Source: AWTP1-13 sp963775835 (GTDB taxonomy: Bacteria > Pseudomonadota > Alphaproteobacteria > Rhizobiales > Hyphomicrobiaceae). From it: DNA of 64,000 nucleotides. Positions 44,283-53,998 of the stretch are shown one piece after another. Each line of letters starts with the position of its first letter. The first letter of the stretch is position 1. Location of the stretch: positions 248,001 through 312,000 of the forward strand of contig CAVZKV010000026.1 of assembly GCA_963775835.1 (NCBI GenBank). Direction: 5' to 3'. The translations under genes were made by a program, and so were the position numbers. Under the pieces are notes generated by a model. It did no database searches. It saw nothing but the letters and a program-made list of their open reading frames with translations, and had not been told where the DNA came from.

Positions 44283-45316
44283 TTCCCATCTGGGTGCTGA
44301 CCGGATTTCTCGGCAGCGGCAAGACCACGCTGCTCGGCCGGCTGCTCAAGAGCCCCGGGTTTTCTCGCACGGCCGTGATTATCAATGAGTTCGGCGAAAT
44401 CGGGCTCGATCACGACCTCATCGAAACGAGCGACGAGAGCTTTGTCGCCCTGCAAACGGGCTGTCTGTGCTGCGCCGTGCGCGACGATCTGGTGCTCACG
44501 CTTGAGGACTTGTTGCGGCGGCGTGCGGCGGGGTTGGTGCCGCCGTTCGAACGCGTCGTGATCGAGACCAGCGGCCTTGCCGACCCGGCGCCAATTCTAC
44601 ATGCGCTGATGATGGGGCCAGCCTTTGCCGGACAACTCGTCGTCGCCGGCGTGGTCACGACCGTCGATGCAGTCAACGGCTGGCGCACGCTCGACCGCCA
44701 CCCAGAGGCGATCAAGCAGGTCGCGGTGGCGGACCGCTTGCTATTGACCAAAACCGATTTGCTTGAAGTGCCAGCGACCGTGTTGGCGGCGCGGTTGGCC
44801 GCCCTCAATCCGGCGGCTCAACTTCTGTCGGCAACCTTCGGCGCTGTCGAGGCCAATAGGCTATTCGACCTTGCCTGCGGCGCCGAGGCTCCGGCCGAGC
44901 TGGCGCGCTGGCTGGCGGCCTCGGCACCCGGCGAGGCGCGGCAAACCGGGCACGTGCATGATGCCGAGATCGCCTGCGTTGCCATCGTGCGCGAGACGCC
45001 GATGCGCGCCGTCGGCCTGACCCTGCTGCTCGAAGTCTTGGCCGAGCACTGCGGCGGCGACCTGCTTCGCCTCAAGGGTCTCGTCAATATTGCCGAATGC
45101 CCGCAGCGCCCGGCGGTTATTCACGGAGTGCAACACGTGTTCCATCCGCCGGCCTGGCTCGTCCGCTGGCCCTCGCAAGATCGTCGCAGCCGTCTCGTCC
45201 TTATCGGTCGCAACTTGCGACAGGCTTGGATCGAGGCGCTGCTGAGGGCGCTGGAAATGGAAGTTGCCGAGGTGCAGGGCGCGGCAGGTAAGCTAGCAAC
45301 AACAGGCGAGGACTGA
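44279..45316 (+). CDS. CobW/COG0523 family GTPase (metal chaperone)
   Basis: A 345-residue G3E GTPase. Walker A is GFLGSGKTTL, the switch region is INEFGEIGLDHDLI, the metal-binding CxCC motif is GCLCCAV, Walker B-type is VIETSGLADP, and the guanine motif is LLTKTDLLE (TKxD). The C-terminal CobW_C domain contains RLKGLVNI and GVQHVFHPPAWL. COG0523 proteins insert zinc or another metal into target enzymes using GTP. The direct target here may be the hydantoinase or the M20 hydrolase (inference). Confidence 0.93.
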   Translation: MIPIWVLTGFLGSGKTTLLGRLLKSPGFSRTAVIINEFGEIGLDHDLIETSDESFVALQTGCLCCAVRDDLVLTLEDLLRRRAAGLVPPFERVVIETSGLADPAPILHALMMGPAFAGQLVVAGVVTTVDAVNGWRTLDRHPEAIKQVAVADRLLLTKTDLLEVPATVLAARLAALNPAAQLLSATFGAVEANRLFDLACGAEAPAELARWLAASAPGEARQTGHVHDAEIACVAIVRETPMRAVGLTLLLEVLAEHCGGDLLRLKGLVNIAECPQRPAVIHGVQHVFHPPAWLVRWPSQDRRSRLVLIGRNLRQAWIEALLRALEMEVAEVQGAAGKLATTGED

Positions 45317-45325
45317 CAGGGTGGT

Positions 45326-47086
45326 TCAGGCAAGCGCCGCCACCGGATCGGGCTTCAACTCCGGCTCGATGAAGCCGCCCTCCGCCACCAGTCGTGCAAA
45401 CAGGCCGTTGGCCGCCACCAGCTCCCTGAAGTTGCCCCGTTCGATGATGCGGCCGCCGTCAAGCACCAGGATCAGGTCGGCATCGGCAACCGTCGACAGC
45501 CGGTGCGCAATAATGAAGGTCGTGCGACCCTCGCGCACGCGGTCCATCGCGCGTTTGATTCTCGCCTCGGTCTCCACGTCGAGCGCGCTGGTGGCTTCGT
45601 CGAGGATGAGAATTGGCGCGTTCTTGAGGATCGCCCGGGCGATGGCGATGCGCTGGCGCTCGCCCCCGGAGAGGGAAGCGCCGCGCTCGCCGATCACGAA
45701 GCCATACCCGTCGGGCTTTCTGGCGATGAAATCGTGGGCCTCGGCCAGCCTCGCGGCCTGCTCGACTTCCGCATCGGTGGCCTCGGGGCGTCCAATGCGG
45801 ATGTTTTCGCCGATTGAACGGTTGAACAGTCCGGCGTCCTGGAACACCACGGCGATGCTGTGTCGCAGTGAATTTAAGGTGACGGCATCGATGTCCTGGC
45901 CGTCGATCAAGATGCGGCCCTGATCCGGGCTGCGGAGGCGCTGCAGCAAAGCCAGGGTCGTGGTTTTGCCGGCGCCTGTCGGCCCGACCAGTGCCACCGT
46001 TTGGCCGGCCCGGGCCACGAATGAGGCGTCGAAAACGCCCTGATCGCTGTTGCGGAAGCGGAATGTCACGTGCTCGTAGGCGACGTTGCCGGCGGCGATC
46101 TTGAGGGGTTTGGCCTGCGGATGCTCAACCACGCCCTCGGTGGCATCAATGAGTTCGAAGAAGCTGCGCAGCGTCGGTGCGTACTGAAAAATACGCACGG
46201 CAAAACCAGACAGCAAGTCGAGCTTGGTGATGAGCAGATTGGCAAATGCCACGAACGCCACGATCTCGCCGACGGTGATTTCGCCGCGCTGCACGAGCAG
46301 GGCGCCGACCGCGAAGATGGCGACCATCGTGATGGTTGCCGCTGCGCGGGTGAGCACGGTCAATAGCCCCCACCAGGTCAGGACCGGGTACTGGGCGGCG
46401 AGCAGCTCGCTCATGACGGTGCGCATGGCTTGCATCTCGGCGGCGAGCCGTGCGTAGCTCTGCACCACCGTAACATTGCCGAGCACGTCGCCGACGCGGC
46501 CATAAACGTTGTTATGATACTGCTCGACCGTCGCCTGCCCGTTGCTGGTGCGGCGCACGACGATGAGATTGAAAATGAGATAGAGGGCCGCCAGCAATAT
46601 CAAGATCATCGCCATGCTTTTGTTCATGGTGATAGCCGTCGGCACCAGCACGGCGATCCCCACCACGGCCGTTAGTTGCTCGCGCAAAAACGATAGCCAG
46701 TTCCAGAACAGGGCATCGGTGCCGGCAAGAATGGTACGCACGACCGAGCCGGAACCTTTTTCCGCATGATAGCTGATGGGAAGAATGATGGCCCGCTCGA
46801 AGGCCAGACCAAGGGCACTGAGGCGTTGGCGATGCGCCAGTCGATCGGCCACGACGGCCACCACCACGCTGGCGACGATGCCGAACAATCCGAGAGCGGC
46901 CCACAGCCCGATGGTCGGGAAGGCTTCCTGTCCGCGGGACAGGGCGTCGACCACGCGGCCGAACAGCACCGGCTCGGCCAATTGCACCGCGGCGACGGCG
47001 ACGCCGGAGAGCGCCACCCAGATGGTATGGCCACGTTCCACCGCCAGCAGCGAAAGCGCGCGACGATAAACTTGTAGGATCGTCAT
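45326..47086 (-). CDS. ndvA: Cyclic beta-1,2-glucan exporter-like ABC transporter (NdvA/ChvA type)
   Basis: A 586-residue half transporter with the six-helix membrane domain first and the ATPase second. Walker A is GPTGAGKTT, signature LSGGERQRIAIARAI, Walker B ILILDEATSALD, H-loop IIAHRLSTV. The N-terminal half follows NdvA/ChvA closely: VYRRALSLLAVE, AEPVLFGRVVDALS, RTSNGQATVE, NVTVVQSYARL, LAAQYPVLTWW and VQRGEITVGEIVAFVAFANLL. NdvA exports cyclic glucans for osmotic adaptation and plant interaction. No cyclic-glucan synthase (NdvB) is in the window. It overlaps the upstream gene by 4 bases. Confidence 0.9.
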   Translation of the reverse strand: MTILQVYRRALSLLAVERGHTIWVALSGVAVAAVQLAEPVLFGRVVDALSRGQEAFPTIGLWAALGLFGIVASVVVAVVADRLAHRQRLSALGLAFERAIILPISYHAEKGSGSVVRTILAGTDALFWNWLSFLREQLTAVVGIAVLVPTAITMNKSMAMILILLAALYLIFNLIVVRRTSNGQATVEQYHNNVYGRVGDVLGNVTVVQSYARLAAEMQAMRTVMSELLAAQYPVLTWWGLLTVLTRAAATITMVAIFAVGALLVQRGEITVGEIVAFVAFANLLITKLDLLSGFAVRIFQYAPTLRSFFELIDATEGVVEHPQAKPLKIAAGNVAYEHVTFRFRNSDQGVFDASFVARAGQTVALVGPTGAGKTTTLALLQRLRSPDQGRILIDGQDIDAVTLNSLRHSIAVVFQDAGLFNRSIGENIRIGRPEATDAEVEQAARLAEAHDFIARKPDGYGFVIGERGASLSGGERQRIAIARAILKNAPILILDEATSALDVETEARIKRAMDRVREGRTTFIIAHRLSTVADADLILVLDGGRIIERGNFRELVAANGLFARLVAEGGFIEPELKPDPVAALA

Positions 47087-47658
47087 CTCGGGGCCGCGTG
47101 CTTTCTGATGATCCGGAGGCTCTTGAAGCTGCCCGCCGCCTGGAACGAACGCTCGCTCAGCGCGTTGGCGACCTGCTCGGCTTTGTCGTAGGCGAAGGAG
47201 CCGGTGTAGAACAAGATTTCGCCTCCCGCTTTGACCTTGTCGGCGAGCACGCGGGCCATCCCAAGATCGGTCAGCGCAGCGTAGGCGTCGTTCTCGGTGG
47301 TGCGGTACTCCCCAAGGTGAAATAGACTGACATAATCGAATTCGGGAAGCAGGCGCCCATCGAGCTGGTAAATATCGCCGAAGTAGGCCTTGTAGCTATG
47401 CCCTAAGCGCGGGTTCTTGATCAAAAGCTCGATGTAGGCCTGATACTCGTGCGGCGAAGCCGTGATGCCGAGCACCGCATTGTCTGACCCGTTCTGTGCC
47501 GTCCTCAGCCCGACGATGTGATGGTTGCCGGTACCGAAATGAAAGATCGAGGCGCCTTTGGCGCCCTTCGCATCCAGGTAATCGAGGAAGTGCAGATCGC
47601 AAGGGCACTGCGCCTCATCGAGACTCCAGGTTGTATTCCAAAAGTTTAAGGTGCTCAT
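47083..47658 (-). CDS. Methyltransferase-fold-like protein coupled to ndvA
   Basis: A 191-residue protein. The segment SIFHFGTGNHHIVGL looks like a class I methyltransferase motif I, followed by alternating strands and helices (NAVLGITASPHEYQAYIEL, YVSLFHLGEYR, LADKVKAGGEILFYTGSF). The motif is not canonical, so SAM binding is only suggested. It overlaps the ndvA start by 4 bases, implying coupled expression and possibly a role in modifying or sensing the exported glucan (inference). Confidence 0.7.
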   Translation of the reverse strand: MSTLNFWNTTWSLDEAQCPCDLHFLDYLDAKGAKGASIFHFGTGNHHIVGLRTAQNGSDNAVLGITASPHEYQAYIELLIKNPRLGHSYKAYFGDIYQLDGRLLPEFDYVSLFHLGEYRTTENDAYAALTDLGMARVLADKVKAGGEILFYTGSFAYDKAEQVANALSERSFQAAGSFKSLRIIRKHAAPR

Positions 47659-47689
47659 CGTTCACCGCCTCGCGCGCTGCTGCAATTGC

Positions 47690-49472
47690 CTATTGTGCGA
47701 CCGCCATGCTCGGCGTTCCCGTGGGGCGCAGAATTGACTTGTCCCCGTTCCGTTCCAGGTAGAGCTGGCGATCGTGCAGCGCCGGTGACGCGGGGCGCTG
47801 CGCCAGACTGACGATGATTGCGTCGGGCAGCTCCGCCCGCAAGTGCGCAAAGAGCGTGGCTTGTGTGCCCTCGTCGAGCGCGGAGAGGGCATCATCCAAA
47901 ATGGCGGCCTTGGGGCGATGAATGGTAAGTCGGGCGATCCCGAGGCGCTGGCGTTCGCCATTGGAAAGCACCTGATCCCAGCGCGTCACCTCGGCGAGCC
48001 GCGCAACCAGAGCGCCGAGGCCCACTTTCTCCAGGGCGGCAGCGAGCCTGTCGTCGCTGACCTCGAGGGTGGGGTCGGGATAGAGCAGGACGCCCCTGAG
48101 GGAGCCCAACGGCAGATAGGTCTTTTGCGGTGCGATCATGATATCGCCGCGCTCAGGCACGCTGACGGCACCGCGGGCGGTTGGCCACAGCCCGGCCAAC
48201 ACGCGCACTAGGGTCGACTTGCCGGTGCTCGAACTCGCCATAAATGTGCACCGCTTCTGCGCGCGCTGCAGCAAAGCCGGTGCCCGACAGCAGTGGTCGA
48301 TCGCGACCATCGGTGATCTCGAAGTCTGTGATGCGGATGGCGGGACCGTGCGATGGCGCCACTCCCGTTGCAGCCTCCGCATCTCTCGCCGCGCAGGCAT
48401 CGACGATATCCATGACGCGTCGCGCCGAGGCGTACCACTCAGCCACCCGATTGTAGTTGTCGACCACCCAGGAAATGGCGATTTGCACCTCGACGAAAGC
48501 CGCCGCTAGCTGCGTCACCTGCCCGAGCGTTAGCTCGCCGGCCAAATACTTAGGCGCCAGGAACAACAGCGGCACGATGGGTTTCATCGGCCCGCAGGAG
48601 TTGGTGATCCAGGTGAGATGGCCGTGCTGCCACACGATCGCCAGCCAGCGTGCCACCACGGTGTCGTAGAAGCGGCCGAGGATCGCCTGCTCGTAGCGAC
48701 CACCGTTCATCAGGGCAACGCTTTCGGCATTGTCACGAATTCGCATCATGGCGAAACGGAAGTAGCCCTCCGCTTCGTTCTTGCGGCCGACGTAGCCGAC
48801 CAGCGGCGCGCCGACCCACAGCATCAGGCCGGAGGCCAGTGTGCCGTAGGCAACTGCAACCCAAACCATGTAGGCGGGTATCGTGAGCGTGCCCCAGGAG
48901 CCCAGAGCAACGACGATGGAGCCGCCCACGCTCCAAAGAATGCTTATGAACGCCGTGGCACCGGCGATGGCAAGCACGAGCCCAATGCCAAGGTCGACGA
49001 GCGGCTCGGTGGCCCAGCGCGTGTCGTCCGAGATGCGGTATTCAGGATTTGGGGGCTCCCTGCCGCTGACGTTGAGGTGGTAGAAGCGCCGCGCGCCGAG
49101 CCAACGATCGACGAGGTGCTCAACGATCCAGGCGCGCCAGCGCACTTGCAGGGTTTCGCGCGCCAGCACGATCAATACGCCGATGGCGGCCATGGCCGCG
49201 ATGATGAGAGCGAACACGAAGGCGGCGTGCGTCACGCTTTCGACATCCCGCCGCTCGAGGGCATCGAAGAACCAACGGTTCCAGTGGTTGAGCGCGACGG
49301 TGGCAGCCGTCGACAGCAGGAGCGCGACGGCAAGACCGATGGTCAGGGTCCAGGCTCGGATCGCATTTTCGCCGCGCCAGTAGCCGCCGGCAAAGCGCGC
49401 GAACGCCCCGATCACGCGCGGGTCGAGCCGGAAGCCCGGGGCATCAGGAGCTTGAAAGTCAGCTGCGGTCAT
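47690..49472 (-). pseudogene. SbmA/BacA/YddA-like ABC transporter, frameshifted in Walker A
   Basis: The first frame (49472 to about 48240) encodes the SbmA_BacA-type membrane domain: LNHWNRWFFDALERRD, RWRAWIVEHLVDRWL, NPEYRISDD and IPAYMVWVAVAY. A second frame (about 48242-47690) encodes the ATPase half. The change occurs at one extra base (C at 48236, plus strand). Without it the sequence reads YGSSSTGKST, a perfect Walker A. The ATPase half has LSNGERQRL, then ILDDALSALDE (Asp for the catalytic Glu) and SLAQRPAS (Gln for the H-loop His). The transporter is probably inactive, unless the base is an error. Confidence 0.85.
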
Positions 49473-49658
49473 TGAGGGTCACACGCGTGATAGAGTTGTC
49501 GGGGCGCGCACAAAACCATGCCGCCACCGCTCGCCGGATCTCACGGCGAGGCTGAAGGCGGCATGAACGAACCAGCTTGACATGCTTAGAGCAGGATCGC
49601 TTCACAGGGAATCTCCTTGGCGCAACAGTGTGATGGAGGTGCTCGCGGCGGGCCTTAT

Positions 49659-52018
49659 CTTCAATTCCGCAGCAGCTTTTGCCGCAACTCCGCCCAACCT
49701 CCGTGCAGGGGACGAAAGGTGAATCGGACGTCGTGGTGGCCCGCTGGCACGGCGACCGCGCGGAAGAGCACGTCGGCGCGCAAGAGTTCCGCCGGCTTTC
49801 CGTCCAGGTCCACATACCACCAAGGCTGCCAGACATCGTTGAGCACCGCCCAGCCGCCGTCTGGGCTGTCCACCTCCAGGATCACTTCGGTGTTCTGATA
49901 GGAGACAATACTGACCTGGCCGCGACGACGTTGGCTTTGCTGGGTCGGGGCACGCTCAAGCAGGACCGTGGAGGACAGGTCAATTGCCGGCCATTGGCCG
50001 TCACCCAGCATTTGCGCGAAATCGGCGGAGTGCGCCTGCGTGGCGAAGCGGACGCGGTCCATGGCGCCCGGATTCTCATAGATATAGCCGTCACTCGTAC
50101 GCGCTAACAGGGCGAGGTCGCCGGGTCTCAAACTATGATCGATCTGTTCGATCGGCACAGGGCTGGCGATGAAGCGCAAGCCCAAGAGATTGGCCAGGGT
50201 GGAGCGATAGGAGGGAAATAGGGGCGAGAATTTGCGCTGCTCGGGCAGCCCTACATGATCTTCGGCACCGACCGCCTTGCTGTAGAGCGCCAGGCGAAGG
50301 GGATTGTAACCCAGCGTGTTCTCAAGATTGTGGGTCAGACTGGCATTCGGCCAATGGAAGCCGAGGCCGACAAGCTCGACCCGGTCGCGCCGGCGGTCGT
50401 TCTCAACGACGCTGCCCTTGAGAATGCCGATGGTGGCGTTGCTCGTGCGCGGCTCAAGCACGTCATAGGTCGTTGGCGGTAGGGCAGACGAGCTGCTTGG
50501 TCCATTGTTGTAGGCAAGATCGAGGGTCGTCACCGCCACCAGGAGCGCCGCCGCGACAGCGGGCTTGGAGGCAAGCAGGGGCTTCGCCAGCCGTAGGGCA
50601 AGGCCGGCGGCGGCGAAGGCCGTGATGGCCAGCCCCAGCGGCAGCAGCAATCGCGGTGTGCGGTCGAGCCAAGTCGCCAGCGCCATCGCCACCGCGCACG
50701 CCGCCGCGAGCAGGCCAGCCATGATCCGGATCACTCGTGGATCAAAGCCGACGCCGGGCGCCGAAAACAGCCGATGCGCGCCATAGCCAGCAAGGATGGC
50801 GCCGAGCCCGCCAATGAGGAAGGCCGCATCGGCGGGGCGACGAAACAGCTGAACGCCCGGAACGAGTTCGTAGATGATCTTGAACACCGGAGTGTACCAG
50901 CCCAAGGCATAGAGCACAGCCAGGCCGGCCGCACAGGCGAAGAAGCGAATCTCGCGCCGCCAAAGATCGCCGCGCAGCGCCGTCCATGCAAGCAGCAGCA
51001 GCGGCAACGCGCCGATGTACAGCACACCCATGTTCTGGGCAACGAAAAGGCCGGTATCTTGCCAGGCGAAGCTCGGCGGACCCCAATAGTCCTCCATGCG
51101 GCCGGCCGCGGCGAACATGTCCGGTGCGACCAACGTGAGCAGCAGCGCCGGGTGTAGGGAGCCGCGGCCGGCGCCGACGTAGTCGATGGCCGGGCGGTTC
51201 GAATCGCCGGCGAACAGCGCGGTCAACAGGATGGGGATGGCGGCGAGCGCCAGCGCAGCGATCGCAGCTCCGCTCAGCGGCAGCAAGGCTGCACGCATGG
51301 CACTGCCTGGCTGTGGTGCGGCCACAATGCGCCAGAGGACAAAGGCAGCAAGCAAATAGATGGCAAGCAAGGCCACTTGATCGCGGCCGAGCACGATGGC
51401 GCCGGTCACGACGCCGGCGGCAATGCCCCACAGCAGCGAGCAGCGCGCCAGAGCTCGATCGTAGGTCAGCACGGCCAGCGGCAGGTAGGCGAGGCTCAGC
51501 ACCTGGCCGGTGTGCTGCATGCGCCAGGCCATCGAGGCGCCGTAGCAAAAGGCCAGGGCGGCCAGCAAGCCTCCGGCCCAATGCCAATTCTGATCGCGGA
51601 ACCATAAAATCAGTGCGGCGCCGCTGAGAAAGAGCATGGCCAATACGGTGGTATCGACGGCCCGGAGGCTAGGGGCACCGTTGACGAGCGCTAGGGCAAG
51701 AAACGGCGGGGCAAAGATCATCGACTGAGGATCGGCGATTTGCGGATGGCCGCTGAACACGTAGGGTGCCCAAAACGGGGACTGGCCTTCGGCTAGACTT
51801 TGCGCCAGGAACTGGATCTGCGGTTGGAAATGCGCCTTGGCATCCCAGGGAATCGTGACACGACCGGAAAGCCACGGCCAGCCGATCACCAGCGCGGCGA
51901 GCAGCAGGAGCGCCAGCGCCAAGCGCGTCTCCTCCTTGCGGTTGGGCTCGCGATCGCGGGGTTCGCCTTGCCGTCGGGCCGACGGAGGCGTCCTCAACTC
52001 GGTTTTTTCTGAATGCAT
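49659..52018 (-). CDS. YfhO-like multi-pass membrane protein
   Basis: A 785-residue protein with about a dozen hydrophobic helices over residues 30-520, then a soluble C-terminal domain. PWDAKAHFQPQIQFLAQ and FWAPYVFSGHPQIADPQ just after the first helix resemble the catalytic-side loops of YfhO and related GT-C glycosyltransferase-like proteins. NPGAMDRVRFA, SYQNTEVILEVDSPDGGWAVL and VWQPWWYVDLDGKPAEL near the end also fit YfhO. It probably transfers sugars from a lipid carrier onto an envelope polymer. It is upstream of the ABC transporter genes on the same strand. Confidence 0.85.
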
Positions 52019-52367
52019 GCTCTCGTTGCACCATCACAGGGAGCGACGCGGGGTCGTCTCTCTGCACCACCCGGGGGTGCGGGATATAGCGCCCGAGTTG
52101 GGCAAAGAGAGGCCCTTGTGGGGCGCCGGCATGGGTGGCCGCCCCTTCCGTTTTTCGTAGCCGATCGAAGCGCATTCCTCCACCGGGGGGCGGGCCCGTT
52201 GGCGAGGGCGGCGCTGTTTCTTATGCATTTTTTCGCCTCGGAGCGCTCGGCCCCCGGGGCCGAGGGGCTGTTGCCCGAGCCGACGCAGGAGGCCGGCTCT
52301 CTGCCCCCCTCAGGCCAGATGTGGTATGCGAATGCAATTTTCTGCTCTGGGAAAAGCGAGGCCGGCA
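52019..52367. other. Divergent intergenic region
   Basis: About 350 bases between the YfhO-like gene (minus) and the cytochrome b561 gene (plus); promoters for both should lie here. A 19-base palindrome (CTCGGCCCC, one base, GGGGCCGAG) sits at 52246-52264. It has no T run on either side, so it is not a usual terminator. No gene supported. Confidence 0.5.
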
Positions 52368-52946
52368 ATGGAGGATAACAGGGGCCCGACGGGCCGTGCC
52401 GCGACCTACAGCAAAGCGGCGCGTCGCTTTCACTGGTGGACGGCGGCGCTCGTTGCCATCCAAGCGCCGGTCGGCTTCTACATGGTTTATCGCGGCCCGG
52501 GCCTGAAGATTTGGGACGGGCTCACGAACAGCCTCTACAATACCCACAAGCTTATGGGGATTGTGATCTTTTTCCTGGTGCTGGCGCGCCTCGGCTATCG
52601 CTTGACGCAGGGTGCTCCCGCCGACGATCCCAGCCTCGAGACCTGGCAGAAGGGGGCTTCGCATGCGACGCACTGGAGCCTGTATCTGCTTTTGCTGCTG
52701 GTGCCGATCGGCGGTTATCTCGGCATCTCGCTCTATCCAGCCCTTGACGTGTTCGGCATCCCTTTGCCGAGCCTGGTCGCGGCGGACCAGGCGGCGGCGG
52801 CGCGAGTTTTTTTCCTGCACTGGGTCGGTGCCGTCCTCATCCTGCTATTGGTCGGTGCGCACGTCGGTGCTGCGCTCTACCACTACTTTATTCGCAAGGA
52901 TGGCGTCTTGCAGCGGATGTGGGTAGCGGCCGGCCGGCGCGTCTAG
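52368..52946 (+). CDS. Cytochrome b561 family protein
   Basis: A 192-residue, four-helix, di-haem inner-membrane protein. Haem-ligand histidines are visible in FHWWTAALVAIQ, NTHKLMGIVIFF, THWSLYLLLL, FLHWVGAVLI and AHVGAALYHYF. The bacterial CybB group oxidises superoxide and passes electrons to quinone. It starts at ATG 52368, with GAGG upstream, and runs convergently into the fumarase beta gene with no gap between stops (52946/52947). Confidence 0.92.
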   Translation: MEDNRGPTGRAATYSKAARRFHWWTAALVAIQAPVGFYMVYRGPGLKIWDGLTNSLYNTHKLMGIVIFFLVLARLGYRLTQGAPADDPSLETWQKGASHATHWSLYLLLLLVPIGGYLGISLYPALDVFGIPLPSLVAADQAAAARVFFLHWVGAVLILLLVGAHVGAALYHYFIRKDGVLQRMWVAAGRRV

Positions 52947-53624
52947 TCAGATCACTTCGTCGGTCTTGTCGTCGGTCTCCCCGTAGCGCCGCATAATCGC
53001 CGGCTTGGTGCCGGCGTAAAGCTTGTCGATGTTGGGCGCGATCTTGGCGTTCTCGCGTTCGAATAGGGAATTTCCCGCAAGATCGCTGTCGGCGATGAAG
53101 GGCCCGAAGTCCTCCACTTGCAACACCCAAATCGCCTGGGCGAGCCCCAACTCCTGCGTCCAATGTGTGGCCAACACGCGCTTGATGCCGCGGCCAAGCA
53201 GCGCCCCCGTGCCGTAGCCGACCGTGGTAAGGTAGACGGCGTTGTTGGGCACGAACGAGCGCCGGTAGATCTCGCTCGTCATACCCCCCTTGCCGATAAT
53301 GATGTTGCAGCCCGAGAGTTTGAACCAGCCATCGAGCCATTTGGCGAACCGAAAAGAGGCCGTGGCGGTCACCGCACCGACCGTGGCGCTACCGTCGGCA
53401 TTGAGCGCGGCGGCGGGGGAGCAGTGGAAGTTCGCCGAGCCGAGGTCGGCGGGCGCCGCCGGCAGGCCGGCTTTGTCTTCCACGGCCTTCTTGTAGACAC
53501 CCTCGCGGGCCGTATAGATGCGGCCGCTCAGGTAGACGACCGTGCCAATCTCGAGCGCGCGCAAGTCAGCGGTCGCGACGGGTAGGTCGAGGCGAACGGT
53601 TTTGAGAGGGGATGCTGCGGACAT
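52947..53624 (-). CDS. Class I fumarate hydratase, beta (C-terminal) subunit
   Basis: A 225-residue protein matching the C-terminal swivel domain of iron-sulfur fumarase/tartrate dehydratase: LEIGTVVYLSGRIYTARE, NFHCSPAAALN, SGCNIIIGKGGM, and LTTVGYGTGALLGRGI. The cluster enzyme hydrates fumarate or a related unsaturated diacid. Its partner alpha subunit lies two genes upstream (55291-56253), with a zinc alcohol dehydrogenase in between, which is unusual; the two subunits are normally adjacent. Confidence 0.88.
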   Translation of the reverse strand: MSAASPLKTVRLDLPVATADLRALEIGTVVYLSGRIYTAREGVYKKAVEDKAGLPAAPADLGSANFHCSPAAALNADGSATVGAVTATASFRFAKWLDGWFKLSGCNIIIGKGGMTSEIYRRSFVPNNAVYLTTVGYGTGALLGRGIKRVLATHWTQELGLAQAIWVLQVEDFGPFIADSDLAGNSLFERENAKIAPNIDKLYAGTKPAIMRRYGETDDKTDEVI

Positions 53625-53998
53625 GCTGACCTTTGCGGGGCTCCGTTACCATCCTAGCCGCCGCATAGCAAAAAGTGGATAGCATTCCTCGCGATCGTCA
53701 GGACCGCGCCACGGGCATTCTGCTGGCCCGCCGGCTCCGGGCCCGAGCGGCGGCGACGCCTTAAGCGTTGCGGCCGAAACAGCCCCACCCAGAGGGGGCG
53801 CTGCGCGGGGGCGCTGGGGGTCGCTGCCCGTGTCGGGGCGTGCGCAACGCCCGACTTTGCCGTCGCGCCCGTCCTTGCGGCTTGGCGAGGTTCCCGCGCG
53901 GACATCGCCTCCGGCGCCACGCTCCGGTCCATCCGGGCGCCCGCGCTGACGGGCCACCGCCTTTACGCTTACAGCGGCCGGCTGTCGGCCGTGTCGGG
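53625..53998. other. Intergenic region, no gene seen
   Basis: About 374 GC-rich bases between the alcohol dehydrogenase stop and the fumarase beta start on the minus strand. Open frames exist on both strands (for example 53646-53957 minus), but they are proline/arginine/alanine-rich and lack any family likeness. Probably untranslated, possibly holding a separate promoter for the beta subunit. Confidence 0.5.

Noticed and set aside
52246..52264. A near-perfect GC palindrome in the gap before cytochrome b561
   Set aside because: No T run on either strand, so not a standard terminator; could be chance in GC-rich DNA or a protein site, but nothing supports a specific role.
53646..53957. A 103-codon minus frame between the alcohol dehydrogenase and fumarase beta genes
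   Set aside because: Composition is low-complexity Arg/Pro/Ala/Gly without a start site or homology.
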